Part shown: piece by piece, positions 43,429-54,519 of the stretch
Layout of the letters: the number at the start of each line of letters is the position of its first letter
How positions within the stretch are numbered: the stretch's first letter is position 1
Assembly (NCBI GenBank): GCA_002104905.1
Contig: MCFE01000349.1
Span: 1 to 64,000 of the forward strand
DNA: 64,000 nt
Direction of reading: 5' to 3'
Source: Basidiobolus meristosporus CBS 931.73
Taxonomy: Eukaryota > Basidiobolomycota > Basidiobolomycetes > Basidiobolales > Basidiobolaceae
The notes under the pieces: model-generated
What the model was told of the DNA's origin: nothing
Database searches by the model: none
The model's input: only the letters and a program-made list of their open reading frames with translations
Program-made: the position numbers and the translations under genes

Positions 43429-44106
43429 TGAATTAGTGGTCAACACTCGAAAGCGCTAAATCGGTGGTCCGCAGCACGAATTGGGAGCTGCAGAGAACAA
43501 TCAGTACAGAGGAAGAGCCGAGCAGGATTGGATCTGGCCACATGCATGGCCAATGTCATGTGACGTTGGTTTCAACCAAGGTCTAACACCCAACACCGGC
43601 TTGATGGAACGACTACCAGCAGCTGCGCTCTGGGCACCTCTATGATGTAGGACAAGGGAAATGCTCTCCTATCGCCCCTCCCCAAAAAACCAAAAGGGAG
43701 CTGAATCCATTGGAAGGCCAGATATTGACTGCCTTTGTACATCATTCATTTAATTGGCTTCTTTATTTGGGAAACATTCACTGAATAGCCCGGTTCAATC
43801 TAATGTTCATCCATACTGGCCATTCGATCAATGTTTAGCCTGCTGGATGCAATTCTGATCCGAATCACGAATCACGAATATGCGATGCTTAAGAGGTGGG
43901 GGTTAGGAGAGTTGGAGGGGTTAGATGGCATCCAACTCAACTCGATTAAATTAAGCTTTATCCTTTTATACTGTGCCTTAATCCTACCGAGGAATTCTCT
44001 TTATTCACCCGATATTCAAGTTACTTGCAACTTCTCTTTGGTTTCCTTCTCCTCTTGTGGGGATAAAGAGCAGTCACCTTCAGCCGTCTCCCCATTTGGT
44101 TCCCTA
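43429..44106. other. Divergent promoter region between RING and RGS genes
   Basis: No gene is supported. The RGS frame stays open upstream to 43831, but the extra residues look non-coding (Leu/Ile-rich, no domain), so I treat it as 5' UTR. TATA-like ATATTGACTG and CCAAT-like words occur but none stands out. Confidence 0.45.
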
Positions 44107-46957
44107 ATGTACAAATTACCTAATTCTTCCAAGGAGAGCACCAAATCTCAAACGCAGGGTCGTTCGTCACTGGACAGTTCCCAAAGAAATGTCCCGTCAC
44201 AGAGCAGACGCCCCCTGTCCTGTGCCCAACTTTCCTCCTCCCCCGACTCCCAATTGAGCACTCCCTTCGAGATCGAACGTCAGTTGCGTCGCTCCAAACT
44301 ACAGGATATTCGTCATAGACGCACCTCGAATCACATATACTCGTTTATTCGGATAAACGCTCTGGTGGATGACCTGCGTTTTCCGGTCACAAGCGCTCGC
44401 ACAAGCACCATTGAGGATCTTGCCAGACAAATCGAGGCTGAGTATGCGTTCAACTATTCTTGCTCCCCTGCTGCGCCTCTGGGGTCGGGTGGTGACTCAG
44501 AAGAGGAGTACGCCAAAATGGACCTATTGGGCCAGTTCGCAGAGTATGAGGAATTGGAGCCCAGTGAAAGCCAGCCGGCACCGCTGATATGCGGGTCGCT
44601 GTTTGTGGATCAGATAGAGCTTCGATTCTCGGATGTAGTTGGCGAGGTGCTGAACATGAACGATACTGTGCGGGTTGTTAACGTCTACGAAGGTAAATTC
44701 TACATGGTGGAGAATTGTGGTTCCATCAGCGGCTAACCCCATCTATGTGCATTGTAGCACCTGTGCAGAGTATTTCTCCAGTGAACAGAAGATCCTCAAG
44801 CTTCAGCGACAAGAAGCGGTGGTCTTTTCCTAGCATCAGACGGTCACTACGTGTCCATAGCCGGGTCCACTCTGCTACGGAATCGGAGATGTCTTACGGC
44901 TATGGGTCATCGATGGGCAAGAAGGACTGGAAAGACAGCTTCACGGAAGTCCTTGAAGAGCGGTTCCAAGGGATCCTGTTCAACAACACACTCTTGGGAT
45001 ACTTCCAGCAGTTCTGCCTGCAGCAGTATGCAATCGAGAGTTTGTTATTTTGGATCGAGGTCGAGCTATTTCGCAACACTATGTTGGCCTTGGTCCCAAA
45101 CGCCGCGCAGTACATCTATCAAACGTATATTGCCAAGGACTCGCCACTCCAAGTGAACCTTTGTGATGAAATTCGAAATGAGATTCCGGAAACTTTTGGT
45201 TCCGAGGATGATTACTTGCCGAACATCACGATCTTTGATGAGGCTCAGGAGTACATCTACGAAATGCTGATGCATCATACGTTTCAGTGTTTCGAGGAGT
45301 CGAGCTGCTACGAACAGATGCTGGATCAGTGTCAAGAGGGTAAGCTGCTATTTTCTAAATTGGGTTTCGCATGTCACACACTAATGCTCTGATGTGTATA
45401 GAATTAAATCGCCGTGCCAAATCAATAGTTCATCAGCCCCTGGACGGTCTCGCCATGAACATTGAGCTCATGGACAGTGTTCTTGCTGACATAAGGACAC
45501 ACCCCGACAAAATCCATGAGGGCTGGTTCAAGGAAGACGTATTGGAGCGCGTAATCAAGAACTACTTTCCTGATTGCCCCTTGAATGGTCACAATTACTT
45601 CTGCGATGGGAGAAGACTTACTTTGGCCCAAAAGCGCAGGAAAATGCAGCTGGAGAAGAAGCTCTCCAAATTCTTCGGCCAGCGTCTGACCGAGGAGGAG
45701 CTCACGCAGCAGCAGCTATTTGAGGTGATGAATTCGAGAAGGAATAGCGTCACCTCAATATCGAGTCTCCCGTCATACATCTCTTCCAAGGCCCCAGGAA
45801 AAAAGAAAAAGCTCGGGAAGCTGGAGAAGTTGGAAGGTTTCTTCGGGAAAAGATTGTCAAACACCCAGCTGGAGTATCAGAATCTGATCAGCCGTAAAGA
45901 GATGCACTTGCCCGCAGATTGCACTAATTGCCAAAGCATCCCACCAGAGTCGGCCCTTCCCATTTCAACTTACAACGATTTGTCTTCAGAAGAGCGCAGG
46001 GTTCTTACAAAACGTTCGAGGAAGCTAAAATGCTTACTCGGGGAGCCTATCGATGAGCAGACCGCTTTCAAATCTCTAACCTACCCAGTGATCAACCACA
46101 GATCTAGCGTTGATCTCGACGCCTGTTCGTTGACAGACACTGTGGTGAGTGATCCGTTGCCATCCCCAGCACCATTGTATCGACGGACCTCCAAGGAAGT
46201 CAAGCGCAAGAAGCTGGTCAAGTTGTATCAGCTGCTGGGAACCTACCCCTCCGTAGATGACGTCAAAATCAAATCGCTGGAAAGAAAAGAAAGTCTTCTC
46301 GATAGGAATGGGAAGCCACTTGCACCAGAGATCAAGCGTCTGCACCTGAAGAAGGCCAACAAGCTCGAGCGAGTCTTTGGCCAGCATCCGCCAAAGGATT
46401 TGATTGTCGATAAGAGCAATGATGCCACCCCCGAGAAAAGAACATCCGTGCTCTCGTTGTTGGTAGAGAATGATGCCTCTGTCGAGGACTTGGTGGAGTA
46501 CATTCAAGCCCTAACGTTGTTGAACGACAGTGATTCCCCTTCCACCGAAGATGAGGAGCTACCGTCATCGCATCAATACTCCAACTCAATCCCCAACCTC
46601 CCTACATATCTTGAAGAATCCGACAGAGAGCAGAAGATACTTGAGGAGCTCTCGGGTAGTAAAGCTACTCGTCAGCGGAAATTGGCCAAGCTTCGCCGAT
46701 TTTTCGGGAACGATCTGGGATTGGAGTCGTTGATCGCCCAAAATATCCTCCTGCGCCATCAGCTGGCTACTGAGGGATTGTATAGTTTACATGAAAGCTT
46801 GGAAGATCTTGGCCACCACAGCCTGGAGGATTTTGATTTAATCAACAACGAGACATTTGTTCGTACTGCCATGAAGAATGACCTTGAAATACTACGTCGG
46901 GAGGTAGAGGAGTTACACCGGCAGGCAAAATCCTCTTCCGCCATCGACGCAGTGTAG
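44107..46957 (+). CDS. RGS-domain protein with six C-terminal K-L-x-x-F-F-G repeats
   Basis: RGS domains accelerate GTP hydrolysis by G-alpha subunits. Exons 44107-44692, 44758-45339 and 45402-46957 (introns 65 and 62 bases, CTAAC branch in the first) give 907 residues. Residues 1-80 are Ser/Gln-rich. Residues about 85-195 form a compact, possibly ubiquitin-like or RBD-like region (YSFIRINALVDDLRFPV ... FVDQIELRFSDVVGEVL). The RGS domain is at about 257-388 (FQQFCLQQYAIESLLFWIEV; FDEAQEYIYEMLMHHTF). From about 465 to 870, six units share a basic helix followed by L-x-x-(F/L)-(F/L)-G and an acidic tail: KKLSKFFGQRLTEEEL, EKLEGFFGKRLSNTQL, RKLKCLLGEPIDEQT, KLVKLYQLLGTYPSVDDV, NKLERVFGQHPPKDL, KLAKLRRFFGNDLGLESL. 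I do not know the function of this repeat. A coiled coil closes the protein (about 880-900). Confidence 0.85.
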
Positions 46958-47222
46958 GTGCTCTCAGTAATATATCCCACGCCATGCTTTGTTAAATTAA
47001 TAATTCACATACAAACGATCCACTTCGGTTTTCATTTTGTAATCATCTTCATTCTCGAATTACTGCCGCCATTCGCAGAAGCTACTGTCTATCAACTAGT
47101 TGTGTATACTAAGCACCCACCCTCACTCTCATTCTCACCGCTTGAAATAAACGAATCATCACATTTATCTATTAGTGCTTGGATTGCCTCTATATATTAT
47201 ACTGGATATCGTGTTTGTTCGA

Positions 47223-48799
47223 CTACGCACCATCATCGGATGCCCTTTGGGTGACCTCATCTAAATCACTATACATGCCAGTGGTTGTCTCGCAACACAT
47301 CTTCTCGTCACACTCCGAGGCGCATCGAAGTAAACAGATCGTCCCAGCCGTATCCTAGAAAGACAACCCACGTTAAACTTCGATGAACGTAAATGTACCA
47401 AGAAACTGTCTAGTTACTTTCTCGGTATCTATAGCCAGACGCTCTTGTGGGAATTCCGGTTGAATGGTGACCGAATGGATCCCATAGGAGTGCAACAAAC
47501 TCCTCACCTCCATGGCAACTTCCATGTAATCCGAGGAATTCGCAACATGGATATGTACCGAGGCTATGGTCTTGTTATCTGAAAGTTGCCAGATATGAAA
47601 TTCGTGAAGGGAGACGACATGGGATATCTAAAGTACACTCGAATTCAGTATGGAGGCATAATTCGACGGCTGAGACGCGGCTACCTGGAGGATTTTTCTA
47701 CGAAGTTCATCCACCGGAATGGACCGAGGTGTTCCCTGGAGTAGAATGTAAACAGTCGACTTGACTGAAGGACAAGAGGTGAGTCGGCGCAGACACTCAA
47801 CACAAAAGCATATCATAGTTACCCAAAGGAATGCTGAAGTATAGGATTAGCCCAGTGATCAACAGGCTGCGAGATTGATTAGAATATGTTTCATGGGAGA
47901 GTTTGGTTGGTGCCTACCTGATAATGGGGTCAAACACAAATCTCTCAGGGAACGTGGTTAACCAGATGATCAGTGAGCTAACGATGACGGCAATACTTCC
48001 GAGGGCATCGCCAAGAACATGCAGAAAGACGCCATGCATGTTCAACCGGTCCCGATTCTGTTTAGGTTGACTGTCTATTTTGGATGTGACATCATTTGAT
48101 ATTTCAATTCCCAGAGCATCGGTCAATCCCTCCGCCATTCGAGGCTCAAGAACAGAATCAGCGTTTTCAATATTCCGTGGCGAAGGCTCGTCATGCGAAT
48201 GGCCAATGTGGGAATGCTCTATGTACTCCGTTAAGACCGGTTTTATCCAAATCACAGCCAAACGTGCTTACCATGAAATAGGAAGAGCCCGACTAGGTTC
48301 ACCAGTAACCCCAAGCCCCCCACAATTAGCACCCAAAGGGGATTCTTGATTTCTTGAGGGGGAACAAGTATGTGTAAGCCTCCATTCTTGGCACTACAGC
48401 CTAAACCGCTCTTACCTCGAGGTTCAAAAAAGCGCTGGATGGCTTCGATAAATATTGAAAGACAGAGGGCTATTAAAAACACCCCGTTGATCAATGCACC
48501 GATCACTTCTGCCCTTTGCCAACCGTAGGTGTAATGGGACTGGTAGGTTTTCTTCTTGGCAAGCTAGCAGGAGAAATCAGGGTTAAGCTGGTTCCTATAG
48601 CAGCTGAGTCACACGAATGGGACCAAACCTTCATGGCGTACAGGGCGACAATGATACTCAACAGATCACTTAGCATATGGAAGGAGTCAGCGACTAGTGC
48701 AATCGAACCCACCACATAACCGACGACTAATTCGGTTACAAACAAAAGAGTTGTTAGGCCCAAAAGAATCAGAAGCCTCGTGGTTCGCTTCAAGGCCAT
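47223..48799 (-). CDS. CDF-family zinc transporter (Zrc1/Cot1/SLC30-like)
   Basis: The protein exports Zn2+ from the cytosol into the vacuole or another organelle in exchange for protons. I infer eight exons: 48799-48629, 48551-48416, 48352-48272, 48218-47918, 47866-47823, 47764-47685, 47627-47418 and 47354-47223. The total is 1155 bases, or 384 residues. Six membrane segments are visible. TM2 carries the metal site DSFHMLSD and TM5 carries HVLGDALGS, both HxxxD, which favours zinc. A His-rich loop (EHSHIGHSHDE) lies between TM4 and TM5. The C-terminal cytosolic domain has HEFHIWQLSDNKTIASVHI. The tail has several Cys residues (CLLRCASECDEKMCC) that may bind metal. Most introns are 51-77 bases. 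The length is a little under that of yeast Zrc1 (442). Confidence 0.92.
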
Positions 48800-49271
48800 A
48801 ATGTGGTAAAAGAATTTCCAAGCGGGAAAGGGGCCATCAGCCTTTTAAATACCGTTCGACAGAAGCAGCTTGTATGCACTAAACCCTAACTCCTCCAAAA
48901 GCAATTCAAATCCCACGAATACTCATTCACAACCGCCTATCAAGAGAAAAGCAGGGATCTTCGTTGACTACATGCTTATGCAATCCCGAATTAACACAAA
49001 CGATCTACCCACCACTTGGCCAATAAAATGAGCTCACCTGTGCTTACGGGGCTCGCAAAAATACCAAATAGGTAGCGTCGGGGTTGTTTCACTGGACCAG
49101 TCTTCGAGTCCTTTGAAACTTCGTCAACGTTGCCATGGTTTTAGATATCCATCTGGTCGCTTGCCCAGCTTCATCGGAGATTTCTTAAATCCCTAATCGA
49201 CATGCAGCCACAAAACCATATAACCCTGCCAACCCTTCGTCCCTTTTGTTTATTTTGCCTTCATCTATACA
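48800..49271. other. Divergent promoter region, CDF transporter and Rab5
   Basis: No ORF or RNA gene is seen. The two ATGs are 472 bases apart and face away from each other. CT-rich tracts lie just before the Rab5 ATG. Confidence 0.45.
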
Positions 49272-50197
49272 ATGACAACAACCAAGCCTACCCAAGTCAA
49301 ACTGGTTCTTCTGGGTAATTCTACACCTTTCTGCGTACTGCTCATACGGCTTACCTTGATATACGTGTGGTAGGGGAAGCAGCGGTTGGAAAATCCAGCC
49401 TGGTTCTTCGTTTTATCAACAACGACTTTCAAGAGAACAAAGGACCTACGATCGGTGGTAAATAAGTCCCTTCATTTATGACCATATGTCTTCAGTAACA
49501 CTGAAATGTACATGGCACAGCGGCATTTCTGACTCAAAAATACCACCTCGATGACAGAGTGATCAAATTTGAGATATGGGACACGGCAGGCCAGGAACGC
49601 TTTCATTCTCTAGCTCCAATGTATTATCGCAATGCCCAAGCTGCAGTCGTACTCTATGACATCACCAAAGCAGTGAGTTCCTCAATTATAAGTAACTCTC
49701 CAAATAGCATCATTCACTGTTCTTCTGAACCTCTAGACCTCTTTGGAAAATGCCAAATCCTGGATAAAGGAGCTTCAAAGACAAGCAAGTCCCAATATAG
49801 TGGTCGCTCTGGTTGGCAATAAGATCGACCTGATAGTAGCAGCTGAAGAAGCGGACGAGACGTGCATGATCCGGGGGATATCCACCGAAGAGGTGGAGAC
49901 ATACGCTAGCGAGAATGGGTTGATTTATTGCGAAACCAGTGCGAAGAACGGGCAAGGTATTAATGAGCTATTCGCTAAGATTGGTAGGTCAGCCTTCGCA
50001 CCAACTTGTCCTTTTGGCAAAAAAAGTAACCTGTTCTCGGCTCAAAAGCCAAGGAGATTCCCTTGGAACAAAAGCCAGCTTTCTCTCAAACACATCCTCG
50101 CACGCTTGAAATTGAGCGGACCCGAATTGATCTTACCGACGGAAATCAAGACAATGGGAACGTCAACACGATGCTCGCCTCCGGCTGTGCTTGCTAA
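49272..50197 (+). CDS. Rab5-family GTPase (Vps21/Ypt51-like)
   Basis: Rab5 GTPases organise early endosomes and endocytic fusion. Five exons (49272-49314, 49374-49457, 49521-49672, 49737-49983, 50049-50197) sum to 675 bases, or 224 residues. Motifs: P-loop GEAAVGKSS, the Rab5-specific switch [20 protein letters not shown] in switch II, the NKID guanine motif, and ETSAKNG. The C-terminus ends GCAC, a double-cysteine geranylgeranylation signal. A short acidic insert ([10 protein letters not shown]) follows NKIDLI. Introns are 59-65 bases. The stop TAA at 50195-50197 is in the frame reached only after the last intron. Confidence 0.95.
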
Positions 50198-50640
50198 GCG
50201 AAATCTATGGAAGGCCCTGTCTACAAACTCCAGTAACTGTAAATAAAGTATAGGCCGATTCCAGTATGCCATATGTATCTTATCAAAAATCTTTTAGCTT
50301 GTGAATAATCAAGGAACTAGAGGATTAGGATGATATCTTTGAAATAGGGAATCAAACAAATATACATCATTCGGATTGGTCTCGTTTGTATAAACATCAG
50401 CACCTCGTCCATCCGCCATGATTGGCTAGCCGCCAACTAATATGGAAACACCAAACATTAACCAGAGAATGGCGTTCTTGGTGGGAAGAGTAGTGCCCAA
50501 ATATAAAGTGGCGTGTGCGGTTCTCGTTTCGACTTTGGTGACCCCTTCAATTTAGTTTTGTTGATAAGTGAACTGTTCAATATCTTGCATCACTTTGTAT
50601 TTACTCAGATCCACTATTAATTGTCTTATTTTTTCCGAGA
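50198..50640. other. Rab5 3' region and Rho3 promoter
   Basis: No gene is seen. AATAAAG at 50244-50250 could be the Rab5 poly(A) signal. An ATATAAAG near 50499 could be a TATA box for the Rho gene. Confidence 0.4.
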
Positions 50641-51436
50641 ATGTCTAGTTGCTTCGGTTCAAAGATTGCTCAGCGCAAGTTACTCATCCTCGGTGACGGT
50701 GCCTGCGGGAAAACCTCCCTTTTGAACGTATTTACACGTGGTTACTTTCCAGAGGTATTTGATGAAACCGTATCAGAGCCCAGGGTTCCCTGCAAACTAA
50801 ACCCACGCTTCTTCGGCTAGACTTACGAGCCCACGGTATTCGAGAACTATGTGCACGAGATCAGTATAGACCGAAAGACCGTGGAATTCTCGCTTTGGGA
50901 TACTGCCGGTAGGTAGTTCAGGGGAAGCAACGCTGCCTGGACCTGTATTGACTCATTTGCTTTTATCAAGGTCAAGAGGATTTCGATCGACTCCGCACAC
51001 TGTCGTACTCTGATACACACGTAATCCTCTTGTGCTTCTCCGTTGAAAGCAGGGACTCCTTGGAAAACATTGAGGCCAAGTGGCTTGACGAGATCCTTGA
51101 ATACGCCCCCGGGGTTAAGATTGTGCTGGTAGCACTAAAATGCGATCTGAGAAAAGATGAAAAAACCTTGTATAACCTTGCTGAAGTAAAGGACGCCCCG
51201 ATATCCTACGACGAGGTTAGTTTTTCTTAGCATTACCCAGTGCTCTTGGGCGTTTACCGATCCAAATGTCGAAGGGGCTCGCTCTTGCCAGAAGAATCCA
51301 GGCTGTCCGATACTCCGAATGCTCTGCTAAATGCAACCGCGGAGTCAAAGAGGTTTTTGAGCAAGCTGCTCGTATAGCACTCAATGCTAAAGTGAATGGA
51401 GAGAATAGATCGGGCAGCTCGTGCCTGATATTGTAA
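50641..51436 (+). CDS. Rho-family GTPase, Rho3 type
   Basis: Rho3 controls polarised exocytosis and actin at growth sites. Four exons (50641-50754, 50821-50908, 50971-51215, 51275-51436) total 609 bases, or 202 residues. Visible motifs: the P-loop [19 protein letters not shown], the effector loop [36 protein letters not shown] (typical for Rho3 instead of TKxD), and SECSAK. It ends in the CaaX box CLIL, which suggests geranylgeranylation. The early Cys in MSSCFG may be palmitoylated, as in yeast Rho3. One position before YEPT is Thr where Val is usual; it is created at the first splice junction. Introns are 59-66 bases. Confidence 0.93.
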
Positions 51437-51742
51437 CCCTACCGATACATCTGTTTATACCTGCATCCTGTTCAAATACAATAAATAATGATTAGCCACA
51501 GAGTAAAGCGAGGAATTGCACTCGGAGAAGTGACACCGTATGGACATTCTATTTATTCAAGTTAGAGTTACAAGAGTCACAAAGCTATTAATCCAATGAG
51601 GCAAAAATGTCGACGTGCAATTAAGTTAGACGGTTAATGAGGTGAAACATTCGAGTTACGTTAGGGGTATTAGATGTGTTAATCCATGATGAACATAAAA
51701 TACATTATTGATACAATTTTTACAGAATATGATGAGTAATAT
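51437..51742. other. Convergent 3' region, Rho3 and CRAL-TRIO gene
   Basis: AT-rich, no gene. AATAAATAATG at 51481 may serve as the poly(A) signal for the Rho gene. Confidence 0.4.
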
Positions 51743-52668
51743 TTACTGACAGACAAGCTTGACTTGGCTATCAATGGATCCGTTCAGTAGAGAATAGAAG
51801 GGACTCCGGTGTGCGGGGAAATCTATATCTGGATAGAAGGCACGGAGCCATGCATCCTGGTCGAAATCAAGATCACCACCCAGCTCGCTGACAAGGCTTT
51901 CTTTCCCAACCATCTCGAATAGCTGTTCCTGGTAATCACCACTCAGGAGTTTTACTCGTTTGACCAGCTTGGACTTCATGAAGTTGCTAGACAAAGCCCA
52001 GAAGAATCTTAACCATGGGGGCGGGTTTATCAGAAACACTGATCCAAGCTTGACTGGGACTTTGTTTTGGATACTTTCGAACATTAACTCGACTAAGCCT
52101 TTGTTTCCACTGGACTGAAGTGACACGTTAGGGCCTGCTAGGGAGCAATGAAATATGTTGGGTACGAACCATGGAATTTTCGAAAATGCTGACTAAGCAT
52201 ATGCCTTGTTCCTGGTATATAGACAGCTCCATCATATTCTCGAGAAAGTACCAAATGGTTTTCAGAATCTCTGGTTGCTCTAAATGGTTTTCCAGTATCC
52301 GGTCGAAAAACACGATAACCATTTGCCGGCTTTCCATGTCAGTTGTGCCCGGGATGGATATGAATTTCGAGAGAAGAGGATTTCTTATGTCTTGTGCAGT
52401 TAACCTTGGAGGCGGGTAAGTATGAGAGCAACACGAAATGCGAGTGTAAGCATATATACCTAGTAGTTCCTATCTTTTCGGACCTGAACTGCCAGTAGTT
52501 TTGCAGCATTTTCATGGCCGATTTTACATGGTCGTTTTTATAGCGAAGAAAGGATGTGAGGAAGCTATCTAGGTTGTGCGAAGACTCACAGAAGCTGTGA
52601 ATCTCTTGAGAAAAGGGTTTCGTATCCAGTAGTTCTTTAAAGTGGTCTAGTGCAGAGGGTTCAATCAT
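51743..52668 (-). CDS. CRAL-TRIO (Sec14-like) lipid-binding protein
   Basis: CRAL-TRIO proteins bind or exchange phosphoinositides and other lipids. Exons on the minus strand are 52668-52460, 52404-52166 and 52134-51743, giving 279 residues. The N-terminal CRAL-TRIO-N helices end FLRYKNDHVKSAMKMLQNYW, the typical 'FLRARKFD...L..YW' pattern. The lipid-binding domain follows (MVIVFFDRILENHLEQPEIL; QNKVPVKLGSVFLINPPPWL), and the 'INPPPW' stretch corresponds to the family's 'INAPWIF' motif. Intron 1 is normal (55 bases). The junction between exons 2 and 3 needs a gap of only 31 bases (GTACCC to AGCAG) to avoid a stop, so this intron, or the gene's integrity, is uncertain. The frame is open upstream of the ATG, so a longer N-terminus is possible. 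Confidence 0.78.
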
Positions 52669-54519
52669 GTTGAAGAATAACAGGCCTATGGAGGCGGACG
52701 GGTGGGTGCTATTTAAGAATGTCTGGAAACAGGAAAAAAAGGATGTGGAACACAACGGTGGTACCCGTCATGCTCACCATATAAGATAAAGTAATTTGCT
52801 CAACCCTGGTCTTAATACAAACAAAGAGGAAAATTTCAGACATTCGTCACTCTTAATTAATTAATTATTCCATCACCGCTCCTTGGCCGATTCAAACTCA
52901 GGCACTGGTCAACGTGCGCAGGAAACAGAAAAGCAGGTCTAGAACGAATCATTTACACTATTGACCGGCAACCATTTTCATTGGTTTTAGCCGTGCCTGT
53001 ATTGGACTAATAGCTTGAAAGGTAACCATTGTATATCCAAGAATAAGTTTGGGTCTATTGATACACAAAGCGGCTGAAGCACTGATTTTTCAATAACTGA
53101 TACAGCAAACAGAGCCTCCCCAGATTTATATAATTGATTGAGTAGTAGATGAGCATCAGTAATGATGTAGCGTGAGATTCAGATTAATAATGATGGGTTG
53201 TAAGATTACTGTCTGCGGATTAGATGCTCTTGGCGACAACTGTTGTTTGACGTGCAATCGGCACGCTGGGCACCTTTTGGCATATATGGGCGGTACCTGG
53301 AGAAAGGCAAGCATGTATTGTAAGCAAGGGCAACTTCAACAAACTGGACAGCTTGTGCAATGTGTTAGTAGGGAAACGTGGAGAATTGTTAAGTCACAGT
53401 TAGGAGTGACATCATACTAGCAGGAAATCAAAACAGTGATGACAAGTCACACATTTTGATGCGTGAAACAACAGGTCAGAGATTTACGCCCGTTCCCATA
53501 TTCATACTACGTCTCATATTAATACCATATCACATGGTAATTACAAATCACCTCAGGCGCTGGAAAGCTCACCCATCCACTGCTAATCGATGGGCCATGC
53601 TCATCCACTGCTAATCAATAGGCCATGCTCATCCACTGCTAATCAATAGGCCATGCTCATCCTCAACTAATCAAAACCCTCAAGGGCCTTTCTTACACAT
53701 GTCTCAACGGCAGGTTCCGAGGTGCCATTCATCGATCATTCAATCGAATTAATCGATCTCACAGCCCTTGAATTGTCATCCGGATTTCCAGTAACTCCGC
53801 AGTATGGAAAATTCTTCGGTGACTTGGTTATGCCTGTAAGACTAGCCGTATTCTAAAAAATTTGCCCAAATCATTACATACATTATCGCCAACTGCCAAC
53901 GAATCTACGGAATTGAGAATCCTTTTTTGGTGGACGACCATTCTATTGGACTCCGGTCAATCTGCTCGTGGGCAGTAACATGTGAATATACTGTGGTGGA
54001 ATGGCAACCTCTCTGGAAGCCGATATGTTCTCTGAATATACCTCAGCGTATAGGCATGCTACTGTGGATTTGAGTGGATATGGATGATACGTTAGTACCG
54101 GGTGTGTAAGAATGCTGCTTTGGAATTGAATGATGGCTCCATTAAGTAATGGAACATTCGTCACCCAGCGATCAAGCATCCTCGGGTTAATTGATTATGT
54201 AGTTTCCGAAGAATAGCAATCTGCTGGTTATGGTTCGTGGTAGGTTTCCTAATTTATACACACTGTATAAGGTGATAACGGGATAACCCAAAAATTTTCT
54301 TAAAGGAGTTATGAGTTCATATATAACCACCGTCTCGTCGATACATCCAATACATCGCCCCTTGATCTTGACTGTATATACAAATATTATTATTTCTCCA
54401 TACACTTAATATTGCGATGATTGCTCAGGTTAGCCCTACAAATGGTACCGGTTCTTCACATGTACTCTGACTTCTCTTCAAGTTACTTACTCCATTGTCG
54501 TTTATCAGAGACGCATGTA
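52669..54519. other. Intergenic region with a 28-bp minisatellite
   Basis: Short open frames occur (for example 53172-53420), but they lack any recognisable domain or splice context. The DDHD gene probably has an upstream exon in the right part of this region that I could not place. The tandem repeat is listed separately. Confidence 0.4.
53574..53685. repeat. 28-bp minisatellite, about four copies
   Basis: The unit CATCCACTGCTAATCAATAG (28 bases with its GCCATGCT tail) starts at 53574, 53602, 53630 and, degenerate, at 53658. The first copy has TCGATGG for TCAATAG. Confidence 0.92.

Noticed and set aside
43831-44106. An in-frame N-terminal extension of the RGS gene starting at 43831
   Set aside because: The added residues are hydrophobic and domain-free and read like translated UTR; the next ATG at 44107 begins a sequence of the same Ser/Gln-rich style as the rest of the N-terminus.
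53172-53420. An 82-codon plus-strand ORF with several Cys and Gly residues
   Set aside because: No known domain, no splice partners, and no signal distinguishing it from chance ORFs in the same gap.
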